Assembly (NCBI GenBank): GCA_022760475.1
Contig: JALEFZ010000055.1
Coordinates: forward strand, 434,001 to 498,000
Direction of reading: 5' to 3'
DNA length: 64,000 bases
Origin: Bacteroidia bacterium
Lineage (GTDB): Bacteria; Bacteroidota; Bacteroidia; J057
The translations under genes were made by a program, and so were the position numbers. This document shows, piece by piece, positions 57,031-64,000 of this stretch; the stretch's first letter is position 1; each line of letters opens with the position of its first letter. The notes below the pieces were generated by a model, which did not search any database, was not told the DNA's origin, and worked only from the letters and a program-made list of their open reading frames with translations.

Positions 57031-59346
57031 CTAGTAAAGGAGATTGAGTTTCAGGTTTTGCTCTACTTTAATGCTTCCGGAGTTTTTGATTACATTATTG
57101 GAATGGCTGTTGTTTTTGGCTCCCCATAGCAAAGCGACCAACTTTACCCGATTGTTGGTGAAGTTATTGTCATGGATGTCCACATTGATGATGCCATAGG
57201 TATTCAGGAGGACTTTGTTAGGCTCCTTCTGTCCACAATTGGTAAAACTGCTGTTCGAGATGATCAGGTTGCCTCCAACGGTAGACTCATCGTAACCTCC
57301 TCTATAGTAGTCTACTACATTTTGGCTTATGCCTTCGAATGAGCAATTATCAATCAGGATATTTTCTGCGTTGTATTCACCTTTATCTTCAGTCTCTTCA
57401 GAAAGTTCAAGGCCATTTTTACAGTTTTTTAGGCTTGAGTTGGTAAAGTGAATGTATTCAGCAAAAGAATACTTGTAGGCTTTGATGATATAGGAAAAAT
57501 CGCTGACCTCACAGCCATCTACATAAAGATTGTAATGGCTGGACATGTTTTCTTTGAGGCTGGCAAAGGCAAATTGACTCCCACTTCCTTGTAGAATGAT
57601 ATTTTTTAACTTCAACTCCCCTCCTGGATTCATTTCAAATGCTGGGCTGCTGGCAGGTCCTTGGTAGATGATCCTTGGTTTTTTCCCTTCTTCTTTGGAT
57701 TGAATATTTATTTTTTTGTGAATAGCAATGGGAGAAGGGAGTTCGTAAGTTCCCATTTCCAATTGGATGATATCTCCATCTTTGGCCTCATTTATTTTGC
57801 TCAATAATTCTTCTGAGCTGCTAACAGGGTATGTCTGAGGACTTTTGGGTGAAACTTCTGAGTTGAACCAATTTGGGCCATATTGGCTTTTGTCCAGGAT
57901 ATCAGGGGTGTTTGTAGGCATGCCATTGCTTGCACCAATCATATTTTTTTTACCCCTCTTTTGACCGAGCAAATCTGTAGAGATCCTCTCAAATTCAAAG
58001 CCATGATAGGCCTTGATGTCTTCAAGTCCCTCAGCAGCCAAAAAGATCTTGCCATTCAATTCATTTACAACAAAGGATTTGACTGCAATTCCCTCAATTT
58101 CAGGCCCTCCCATCTTTTGATTCATGACATTTGCTTGAAAATTAATTCCATCCAATTTGTCATGAGCCACTATTGCAGGCGCCTTTGATTGCTCATGGTA
58201 AATGATGTTGTTGGCTACTGTGGTACGGATGGGACGGGCAGAGCGAATCTCTGAAGGAGGCAGCACATCACGCTGATCAACATTGGAACCCACACCAAAG
58301 TGCCATGGCGATTCACAGTTGATCCAACTATTGTGAGCGACAACCACATCGGTAACCTGTATATAGCGGTTTAGGGGAGATTTTGGAATTCCATTCATGA
58401 CCGCCAAAGGACTCCGGAAGTTCTTGCCTTTGAGTTGGTAAAAGTAATTGTTTACCACCCAATGGCCTGTTCCGATGAGTCGAATTCCTCCAATATTTGG
58501 GTTGTTTTCATCCCCAATGAAGAAGTTGCCATCCAGGGTACAATAATTTCCATGTCGGGTAACCAGAGAACCTTCACTTTTGTAGAAGATATTTTGCCTG
58601 AATTCGTTGAAATTTGACTTGCTGGAAATAACCTCTACTTCTCCATTGCATTCATCAAAAAGGTTGTTTGCCACTAGGGTATAACTAGGAACCATGGAAG
58701 TACTGCTAGTCCCAATTTGGATGGTCTCTGCACTTGGACCTCCCTTGGGTGGCCTGGGTCCGAAGTGATTGTGGATAATCTTATGGTAATTCTTTATGCT
58801 TTCGTTGCCTTCCAGGTCAACCCGAATGGTGGGACCTTTGTTAGACTTCCCTGCCAGGTAGCAGTGATCCAACTGGTTGTGTCTTCCCCTGAAACGGACC
58901 CATAGGTCTGATTTGTTGCGTTGGGATTTATTGAATCCTTCAATGACACAATCCGTTACCCGGCAGTGATGAGCGACTTTGTCTTTGCCGATCTCAAATT
59001 CTATAACTGCTTTGGAAGGGGAATGTCCATTTTTAAAATGAAGACCCTGCACCACGAGGTATTTTCCTCCAATTTTTAGGTCTGAACTCCCTTCTATGAA
59101 TACCTTTCCAGCACTTTCTGCTCGTAAGATGATCTTCTTACTTTCTGTTCCTTCTGATGTAAATTTGATTTGTACATCCTTCCAGATGCCATTGGCCATA
59201 ACAATTTCATCTCCTGGTCTTGCGCTTGAAATCGCTTCTTCAAGCTCCTGAATATTCTTGACAGGGGAGAAGTTTTTTCCCATTTGACTGCTGTTGCATG
59301 CCAAAAAGAAAATTGGTAGAAGATAGATTAGGTTGAAGAGTCTCAT
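57031..59346 (-). CDS. PL6-type (chondroitinase-B family) alginate lyase, lipoprotein
   Basis: The start at 59346 gives a lipoprotein signal (M-R-L-F-N-L-I-Y-L-L-P-I-F-F-L-A-C, lipobox L-A-C at residue 17); an ATG at 59427 would put 27 hydrophilic residues in front. The 771-aa product folds as a right-handed beta-helix. The PL6 catalytic region is S-L-V-T-R-H-G-N-Y-C-T-L-D-G-N-F-F (with Arg and the earlier Lys in V-I-S-S-K-S-N-F). After about residue 480 a second beta-helix-like domain follows, as in two-domain PL6 enzymes. It should sit on the outer membrane and cut alginate. It is the first gene of the operon with the heparinase-type lyase. Confidence 0.88.
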   Translation of the reverse strand: MRLFNLIYLLPIFFLACNSSQMGKNFSPVKNIQELEEAISSARPGDEIVMANGIWKDVQIKFTSEGTESKKIILRAESAGKVFIEGSSDLKIGGKYLVVQGLHFKNGHSPSKAVIEFEIGKDKVAHHCRVTDCVIEGFNKSQRNKSDLWVRFRGRHNQLDHCYLAGKSNKGPTIRVDLEGNESIKNYHKIIHNHFGPRPPKGGPSAETIQIGTSSTSMVPSYTLVANNLFDECNGEVEVISSKSNFNEFRQNIFYKSEGSLVTRHGNYCTLDGNFFIGDENNPNIGGIRLIGTGHWVVNNYFYQLKGKNFRSPLAVMNGIPKSPLNRYIQVTDVVVAHNSWINCESPWHFGVGSNVDQRDVLPPSEIRSARPIRTTVANNIIYHEQSKAPAIVAHDKLDGINFQANVMNQKMGGPEIEGIAVKSFVVNELNGKIFLAAEGLEDIKAYHGFEFERISTDLLGQKRGKKNMIGASNGMPTNTPDILDKSQYGPNWFNSEVSPKSPQTYPVSSSEELLSKINEAKDGDIIQLEMGTYELPSPIAIHKKINIQSKEEGKKPRIIYQGPASSPAFEMNPGGELKLKNIILQGSGSQFAFASLKENMSSHYNLYVDGCEVSDFSYIIKAYKYSFAEYIHFTNSSLKNCKNGLELSEETEDKGEYNAENILIDNCSFEGISQNVVDYYRGGYDESTVGGNLIISNSSFTNCGQKEPNKVLLNTYGIINVDIHDNNFTNNRVKLVALLWGAKNNSHSNNVIKNSGSIKVEQNLKLNLLY

Positions 59347-59439
59347 AGCAGCCCATTTTACATGTTGAGAGTAGTCTAGATTAACAAGTAAGTTGGTTGA
59401 AGATTTTGAATTAGAAGCTGGGGGCACTCAAACAAAAAA

Positions 59440-59469
59440 TTGGTCAACCAATATTTGGTTAACCAATAT
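59440..59469. promoter_or_regulatory. Tandem TTGGTnAACCAATAT operator upstream of the lyase operon
   Basis: TTGGTCAACCAATAT (59440-59454) is followed directly by TTGGTTAACCAATAT (59455-59469), a 15-bp direct repeat with one difference. Each unit has a TTGGT...ACCAA palindrome that fits the FadR-type GntR consensus. It lies 94 nt before the PL6 start. No GntR gene is in the window. Confidence 0.75.
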
Positions 59470-59630
59470 AGTGGAAAAATCACTATTTTATACTTAAATC
59501 AAACTTAGTTTTAGGAATATATAGCCATTTCTTCATGAAGTGGAAAAAAAATCCCTTGTAGGTGGCTGTTTTCACGAGTTAGCGAGCTGCTAAGAGTAAA
59601 AATTGCTTCTTTTTATGTTGAATATTCAAA

Positions 59631-59880
59631 TTTAGCCACCCTTCCAGTACCTCTTTTCTCATTTTTATGAAACTCGAGTGAAAAGTCGAGTTCAGCCTTA
59701 ATGGGGGTTCCATTGGAGGTCACTTTGTTTGCCCTGGGGCGTTCCTGGGCTGCTTTGAGAACTTCCCTACTGAGGTCCTGTATATCACGATTGCCTTAAT
59801 TTAGGCACTCAATGTATCCTGTTTCATCAATGCCAAGGGTAAAAATTGGATGGGATATTCCTTTTTGGATTTGTACTTTT
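59631..59880 (-). pseudogene. TonB C-terminal domain remnant
   Basis: On the minus strand one frame reads I-S-H-P-I-F-T-L-G-I-D-E-T-G-Y-I-E-C-L-N, then a TAA stop (59796-59798), then D-L-S-R-E-V-L-K-A-A-Q...V-T-S-N-G-T-P-I-K-A-E-L-D-F-S-L-E-F. This has the order of the TonB C-terminal domain (strand, D-x-x-G-x-I, helix with E-V-L-K-A, N-G-x-P-I, last strand). There is no start codon, and a stop precedes it near 59880, so it is a broken fragment. The surrounding 59470-59630 is AT-rich with nothing recognisable. Confidence 0.55.
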
Positions 59881-59898
59881 TTACCTACTCGTTAACTC

Positions 59899-60696
59899 TT
59901 ACTTTTCCAGGCCAAGTAGCTTTTTCCAGTAATCCGCAATCAGCGTGATCACTCTTTTCCGAGATAAAAATTTGAAAATCTTCAGTTGCATTCTTCTGCC
60001 TGTAACTACATAGTGCTTTCCTGCCTGAAAGGCCTCCAAGCCTAATCTAGCTACTTCATCCGAGCTTAGGGAATTTGTGGTGGAGGTATCGGCTTGTTTA
60101 TTGGGATCTGCAACAGCGCTAAAATTACTCGCTGTACTTCCAGGACACAGGCACGAAATCCTGATGTTGGTATCTGCAAATTCACCGACCAGTCCTTCGG
60201 TAAAATACAGCACAAAGGATTTTGTAGCCGCATACACGGAAGAATAGGGAACCGGAATAAAGGAGGCGGTAGAACCTACATTGATGATTCCTGATTCACT
60301 TTTTTCTTTGAAGTCTTCGATGAAGAGGTAGCACAATTCCATGAGGGAATTGATGTTGAGCTGGATCATGCTGGTGTAGGTTTCGAGGGAGAATTCTTCG
60401 AATTTACCCCACTTGCCAAAGCCGGCATTGTTGATGATGATATCTACATCTACTCCATCTCCTTTGATCTCTTGATACAGTTCCTGCGCAGAACTGACAA
60501 TGCCAAGGTCTTTCTGGTATACCCATGCATTGACCTGGTACTTATCTTGAATTTCCTGAGCTATTTGATCCAATTTGGCCTTACTCCTGGCTACCAATAC
60601 GGTATGGGCACCCTTGGAGGCGAGCAAATATGCAAAGGACTCTCCGATACCTGAAGAGGCACCTGTTATCAATATGGTTTTTCCTTTTAGGTTCAT
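59899..60696 (-). CDS. Short-chain dehydrogenase (DltE-like)
   Basis: A 265-aa SDR. Cofactor motif I-T-G-A-S-S-G-I-G-E (residues 10-19), N-N-A-G-F near 91, catalytic Ser in V-G-S-T-A-S and Y-A-A-T-K. The C-terminal 40 residues are basic and hydrophobic (R-R-M-Q-L-K-I-F-K-F-L-S-R-K-R-V), typical of DltE-like SDRs that touch the membrane. The substrate is unknown. It lies 82 nt downstream of the Crp/Fnr gene on the same strand. Confidence 0.87.
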   Translation of the reverse strand: MNLKGKTILITGASSGIGESFAYLLASKGAHTVLVARSKAKLDQIAQEIQDKYQVNAWVYQKDLGIVSSAQELYQEIKGDGVDVDIIINNAGFGKWGKFEEFSLETYTSMIQLNINSLMELCYLFIEDFKEKSESGIINVGSTASFIPVPYSSVYAATKSFVLYFTEGLVGEFADTNIRISCLCPGSTASNFSAVADPNKQADTSTTNSLSSDEVARLGLEAFQAGKHYVVTGRRMQLKIFKFLSRKRVITLIADYWKKLLGLEK

Positions 60697-60702
60697 TTGT
60701 CA

Positions 60703-60720
60703 ATCATTATTAGTAATGAT
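60703..60720. promoter_or_regulatory. Palindrome directly upstream of the SDR start
   Basis: ATCATTA (60703-60709) and TAATGAT (60714-60720) are complementary with a TTAG spacer, 6 nt before the SDR ATG. Candidate operator, perhaps for the adjacent Crp/Fnr-type regulator, though it does not match the Crp/Fnr consensus. Confidence 0.35.
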
Positions 60721-60778
60721 GCAATGATAAGTTCTTGGTAGGACACATGAATTGCTAAAAGGCAAGAAATGCGGCAGT

Positions 60779-61351
60779 CTAGCGATTGCTAATGCGGCTC
60801 AAGGTAAAAGGTGAAATTCCGAGAAATGAGGCTATCTGGTACCTGGGTGCAAAAAGTGCGGCTTGCTTATAGGTGCGTAAAAATAGTTCGTAGGACTCAG
60901 CTGTATTGGCGCGGGACATTTCCCGTTGGAAATTTACCTTTTGAAGCAGCAAGTCTGCAATGTATCGCTGTTCGAAGTAAGGCCAGTTTTCAAGCTCGCT
61001 CTGGAGTTTATGAATGTCAAATTGATCAAGGATCCACAACTGGCAATCCATCAATGCCTCTACACTCCGCTCGTTTTTACCCCCCTTTTGGAAGCTGTTG
61101 AGGTCTGTACAGATTTTGCCTTCAAGGAAAAAACCTGAGGTTATTTCATCCCCTTCCTCATTCCAGTAAAAACTTCTCATTAATCCAGACTCCAGGAAAC
61201 CTACGGGAGTAATATGTGATCCTTTTTCGAGGAGAAGGCTACCTTTCTTAAGGAATAAGGGCTTTAGGCTTTCTCTTATGAGATTCTTTTCTGCCTCCTT
61301 AAGTTTGATGTATTTCTCTATTATTTCTATAAGGTTTTCTTTGCCATTCAT
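60779..61351 (-). CDS. Crp/Fnr-family transcriptional regulator
   Basis: A 190-aa regulator. Residues 20-120 form a cyclic-nucleotide-binding-like beta-roll (L-L-L-E-K-G-S-H-I-T-P-V-G-F-L-E-S-G-L-M-R-S-F) and the C-terminus a helix-turn-helix (Y-Q-I-A-S-F-L-G-I-S-P-F-T-L-S-R-I-S). The Arg-Ser cAMP site and Fnr-type cysteines are absent, as in many Bacteroidota members, so the signal is unknown. It may control the SDR downstream. Confidence 0.87.
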   Translation of the reverse strand: MNGKENLIEIIEKYIKLKEAEKNLIRESLKPLFLKKGSLLLEKGSHITPVGFLESGLMRSFYWNEEGDEITSGFFLEGKICTDLNSFQKGGKNERSVEALMDCQLWILDQFDIHKLQSELENWPYFEQRYIADLLLQKVNFQREMSRANTAESYELFLRTYKQAALFAPRYQIASFLGISPFTLSRISNR

Positions 61352-61452
61352 CCCCAGAGATTTTACCCTAAAATACAGAAAAATTGATTTCTTTGATGAA
61401 GGTAGGAGAAGAAAATGAAAGTTAAGTAAGCAATCCTGGTTAATCCTTGATC

Positions 61453-61493
61453 ATATAAAAGACCCAATACCAATCATTCCTTGGCATTGAGTC
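61453..61493 (-). terminator. Rho-independent terminator of the SRPBCC gene
   Basis: On the minus strand 61481-61493 pairs with 61461-61473 over 13 positions including G-U pairs, followed by TTTTATAT. It follows the gene ending at 61530. Confidence 0.75.
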
Positions 61494-61529
61494 TAAAAAA
61501 GCTGGTTTAATTAGGGCCAGGTCTCAATC

Positions 61530-62093
61530 TCATTTCGAGTTTAGTGTTTCCTTTTCCAATAATTCCTTCAGCCGCAGTAACCCCAATCTGTTGGTTTCCT
61601 TCATTTGCTTCTCTACGCCAAACAGACGAGTCATGAAGTAAGAGAATCGACCCAGTTCCAGAGAAAAGTCCTGGACCAACTCAAGCTTGCCATTTTCTTC
61701 CTTGATTTTGTAAGAGAATACAGGTTTTCCTTTGAATGGGCTGTAGATTTCACATTCCATTTTCACGAACTCTTCCCCTTCTATTGCTGCAAGTCGCTGG
61801 ATCCCTTCGCTCTTTTCCTTGACTCCCTTCCAGTGAAAGGTCGCTCCAACCTGACCATCAACACCCGTAACATAATTTTCCTGCTCTGGATCCGTAAGCA
61901 AAAATGGAGACCACTCTGGATAACGATTCAAATGAACCAATAGGTCAAAAACTTCTTCCTTGGAAGCCTTGATAGATTGGGTGGTACTGATTCTGATTGA
62001 TTTTTTTTGCCCAAATAATAAAGGACTACCGAAGAAAAATCCTAGAAGAGCAAAAAATGAAAAGGCGATTTTAATTGATTGATTCAGTTTCAT
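61530..62093 (-). CDS. Exported SRPBCC (polyketide cyclase/dehydrase-like) protein
   Basis: A 187-aa protein. Signal peptide or membrane anchor at residues 8-28. The rest is an SRPBCC fold (S-I-K-A-S-K-E-E-V-F-D-L-L-V-H-L-N-R-Y-P-E-W-S-P near 40-63; final helix L-L-R-L-K-E-L-L-E-K). It probably binds a hydrophobic ligand in the periplasm; nothing more specific can be said. Confidence 0.75.
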   Translation of the reverse strand: MKLNQSIKIAFSFFALLGFFFGSPLLFGQKKSIRISTTQSIKASKEEVFDLLVHLNRYPEWSPFLLTDPEQENYVTGVDGQVGATFHWKGVKEKSEGIQRLAAIEGEEFVKMECEIYSPFKGKPVFSYKIKEENGKLELVQDFSLELGRFSYFMTRLFGVEKQMKETNRLGLLRLKELLEKETLNSK

Positions 62094-62295
62094 ATGTCAA
62101 ATGTTATGTTTGACTTCATGACGATCCTGTTCAATGCAATTGGACATCTTCTTGAAAAAATTATTAGTCTTTTTTTAAATGAAAATAACATGAATCAGAA
62201 TTAAATAGTTTGTGTACTAATTTTGGCTGGAAGTTTATTCAATTTCGGACAGCATTAGGGTTTCCAGACTCTAACTTTTTTTTAGTTCCGATCTT

Positions 62296-64000
62296 ATGAG
62301 TAAAAACAAGTTCTCTTTATCGAATTCAAATCGCCTTTCTCTTCAAAACAAATTTATCCGGGGATCTATTGTGGCTGGTTTGCTGGCTGCGGGTTTATTT
62401 TTAATGGTACAAAACTCTTCAAGTGATCCTTCATTGATTGATACGGATGGAGATGGCATCATGAACATAGATGATTTGGATGATGACAATGATGGAATAC
62501 CTGATAGCAAAGAGTGTCAGGGAACAGAAAATACCCAGTATTCCATTATAAATGGTGGATTTGAGAGTCCTGTAATTACACGAAACTGGCGCATCATTAA
62601 TGAAAACGATGTTCCAGGCTGGCACACCACTGCTTCGCGAAATGGCATTGAGATTTGGATATCCGGTTTTTTGGGAATAGATGCCTATGAAGGAGGCCAA
62701 TTGGCAGAACTGAATGCCTACGACCCTGCAAGTACCTATCAGGTTATCAATACCACACCAGGTGAAATTTTACATTGGTCATTTGCCCACCGAGGAAGGA
62801 CATCCCACACAGTTCCTGATGTGATGCAGATTGAAATTGGCCCGGAGGGCTCGGGCTATAACTATAGCCAAGTCATGAGTGATACCAGGACAGAATGGGG
62901 ATATTATTCAGGCACATATACCATACCGGCAGGGCAGACTACTACCCGCTTTGCCTTGACTGCAGTTTCAACAGCCTCTGGAAATGCAAGTGTGGGGAAT
63001 CTTGTAGATGATTTCCAACTTTACTCCGTAGGCAACTGCTTGGTCGATACCGATGGGGATGGAATCCCCAACAGCGAAGACCTGGATTCGGATAATGATG
63101 GCATCATGGATATCGTAGAGGCCGGCGGAACTGATGTGGACAAGGATGGAAGGGTTGATTATCAGACTCCTGGAGATCCTACAAGTATGCTTGACGAGGA
63201 TGGGGATGGTTTGATGGATTTGATAGATGATGAGGATAGCGGAAGTGGAGCAGGTGAGGTTACCAACGGAACTGCCCTCCCCTTGTATAATACAGATGGA
63301 ATAGGAGAAGCTGATTATCTGGACATTGATGCTGACGATGATGGAATTGTAGACAATATCGAAGGTCAGACCACAGCTGGATACATCGCTCCCTCTGACG
63401 AAGATACAGATGAAGATGGGTTGGATGATGCCTATGACAAAGATTGTTCACCCTGTGGAAGCATTACAGGTATGGTCATTTCACCTATAAACTCAGGCGG
63501 GTCGGCCCTACCGGATTATAGAGATACAGACTCGGATGGCGATGGTTTGCTGGACGAAATAGAAGCACACGACACCAATGGTGATGGAACTGTGGATGGC
63601 AATGATACACCGTTTGCCAATACAGGTAAAAATGGAGGAACCACAGATGCAGATGAAGATGGCTTGTTAGATGGATTTGACAATGACCTTATCAACTATG
63701 ATCCAACCAATGGAAGTCCATCAGCAAGTGCCTATTCTGACAATAATTTGAGTACCACGGAGATGGACTGGAGAGAGTCTGTGAATTTTCCAGTAGAATG
63801 GCTGGACTTTAGCGTCAAACTGGATGGTGCAGATGCCCACATCAGTTGGTCGACGGCCATGGAAATCAACAATGATTACTTCGAGATTCAAAGGTCTCCT
63901 GAAGGGCAGGTCTTTGACCCCATTGGCAAAGTCAAGGGAGTAGGATTTACAGATGAGGTCTCCACCTACGATTTTGAAGACAAGCGGGTCAGCAACTTAT
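62296..64000 (+). CDS. Large secreted calcium-repeat protein, cut by the window edge
   Basis: The frame is open from the ATG at 62296 to the end of the window (568 codons and more). An N-terminal membrane segment (residues 23-37) is followed by thrombospondin type-3-like calcium repeats (D-T-D-G-D-G-I-M-N-I-D-D-L-D-D-D-N-D-G-I; D-E-D-G-D-G-L-M-D). A lectin/CBM-like jelly roll with I-I-N-G-G-F-E-S-P (residues 83-255) and further calcium repeats follow. The last 60 residues begin a module seen before T9SS domains (W-L-D-F-S-V-K-L...I-S-W-S-T-A-M-E-I-N-N-D-Y-F-E-I-Q-R-S). A sorting domain probably lies just beyond the window. It is likely a surface adhesin or enzyme carrier. Confidence 0.8.
   Translation, partial: MSKNKFSLSNSNRLSLQNKFIRGSIVAGLLAAGLFLMVQNSSSDPSLIDTDGDGIMNIDDLDDDNDGIPDSKECQGTENTQYSIINGGFESPVITRNWRIINENDVPGWHTTASRNGIEIWISGFLGIDAYEGGQLAELNAYDPASTYQVINTTPGEILHWSFAHRGRTSHTVPDVMQIEIGPEGSGYNYSQVMSDTRTEWGYYSGTYTIPAGQTTTRFALTAVSTASGNASVGNLVDDFQLYSVGNCLVDTDGDGIPNSEDLDSDNDGIMDIVEAGGTDVDKDGRVDYQTPGDPTSMLDEDGDGLMDLIDDEDSGSGAGEVTNGTALPLYNTDGIGEADYLDIDADDDGIVDNIEGQTTAGYIAPSDEDTDEDGLDDAYDKDCSPCGSITGMVISPINSGGSALPDYRDTDSDGDGLLDEIEAHDTNGDGTVDGNDTPFANTGKNGGTTDADEDGLLDGFDNDLINYDPTNGSPSASAYSDNNLSTTEMDWRESVNFPVEWLDFSVKLDGADAHISWSTAMEINNDYFEIQRSPEGQVFDPIGKVKGVGFTDEVSTYDFEDKRVSNL

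Noticed and set aside
1-64000. tRNA, rRNA, CRISPR arrays and insertion sequences
   Set aside because: None was recognised by eye: no regular repeat-spacer pattern, no transposase frame, no rRNA-like block. Short tRNAs or sRNAs cannot be fully excluded without a covariance-model scan.

Overview
The window is a stretch of a Bacteroidota chromosome, most likely from a Saprospiria- or Cytophagia-type, aerobic, polysaccharide-degrading bacterium. This rests on several C-terminal type IX secretion (T9SS) sorting domains (genes ending at 2141, 19518, 26339 and 42351, plus a probable truncated one at the right edge), two TonB-dependent outer-membrane proteins with carboxypeptidase-regulatory N-domains, a TPR sensor kinase, A-rich rather than Shine-Dalgarno leaders at most starts, and one good TAnnTTTG -7 box. 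No rRNA, tRNA, CRISPR array, insertion sequence or phage module was recognised. The genus cannot be fixed from the sequence alone.

Layout. 1-4800: DoxX-like membrane protein, a secreted protein resembling polymorphic toxin type 23, two translationally coupled secreted proteins, and a small holin-like (YvlD-type) membrane protein. 4882-19339: a 17-gene co-directional block on the minus strand, read hypB-hypF-hypC-hypD-hypE-NHL protein-Ni transporter-77 aa protein-bifunctional nuclease-TetR-hupS-hupL-protease-121 aa protein-107 aa protein-TPR protein-hypA. It makes and matures a cytoplasmic [NiFe]-hydrogenase whose small subunit matches group 2a (cyanobacterial HupS / mycobacterial Huc type). 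19518-28858: a T9SS protein with an HExxH motif, an ECF sigma factor with a single-span membrane partner that looks like an anti-sigma factor carrying a periplasmic TPR-like domain, a periplasmic membrane-anchored TPR-CHAT (caspase-like) protein, and a T9SS subtilase. 29137-38250: two TonB-dependent outer-membrane proteins around an orphan TPR histidine kinase. 38512-47696: YbjN-like and SRPBCC-like proteins, a very strongly codon-biased PhoX-like secreted protein followed by a di-haem cytochrome-c peroxidase, then an acyl-CoA synthetase and an aldehyde dehydrogenase. 47777-54737: small regulator-led units (TetR-DUF2867-DUF6463; paired alpha/beta hydrolases; AraC; VOC; SDR; DUF2071). 54795-59346: a two-gene lyase operon (PL6-type alginate lyase lipoprotein plus heparinase II/III-type lyase) behind a tandem GntR-type operator. 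59631-62093: a TonB remnant, SDR, Crp/Fnr regulator and SRPBCC protein. 62296-end: a truncated calcium-repeat surface protein.

Most promising systems. (1) The sigma / membrane partner / TPR-CHAT / subtilase locus could be a protease-gated envelope signalling pathway: the predicted topology puts the CHAT protease and the C-terminal half of the putative anti-sigma factor in the same compartment. (2) The group 2a hydrogenase block suggests aerobic uptake of low H2 and contains several proteins without known function (77, 107, 121 and 502 aa, and a cytoplasmic NHL propeller). Both functional readings are inferences from gene content and motifs; no alignment or structure prediction was run.
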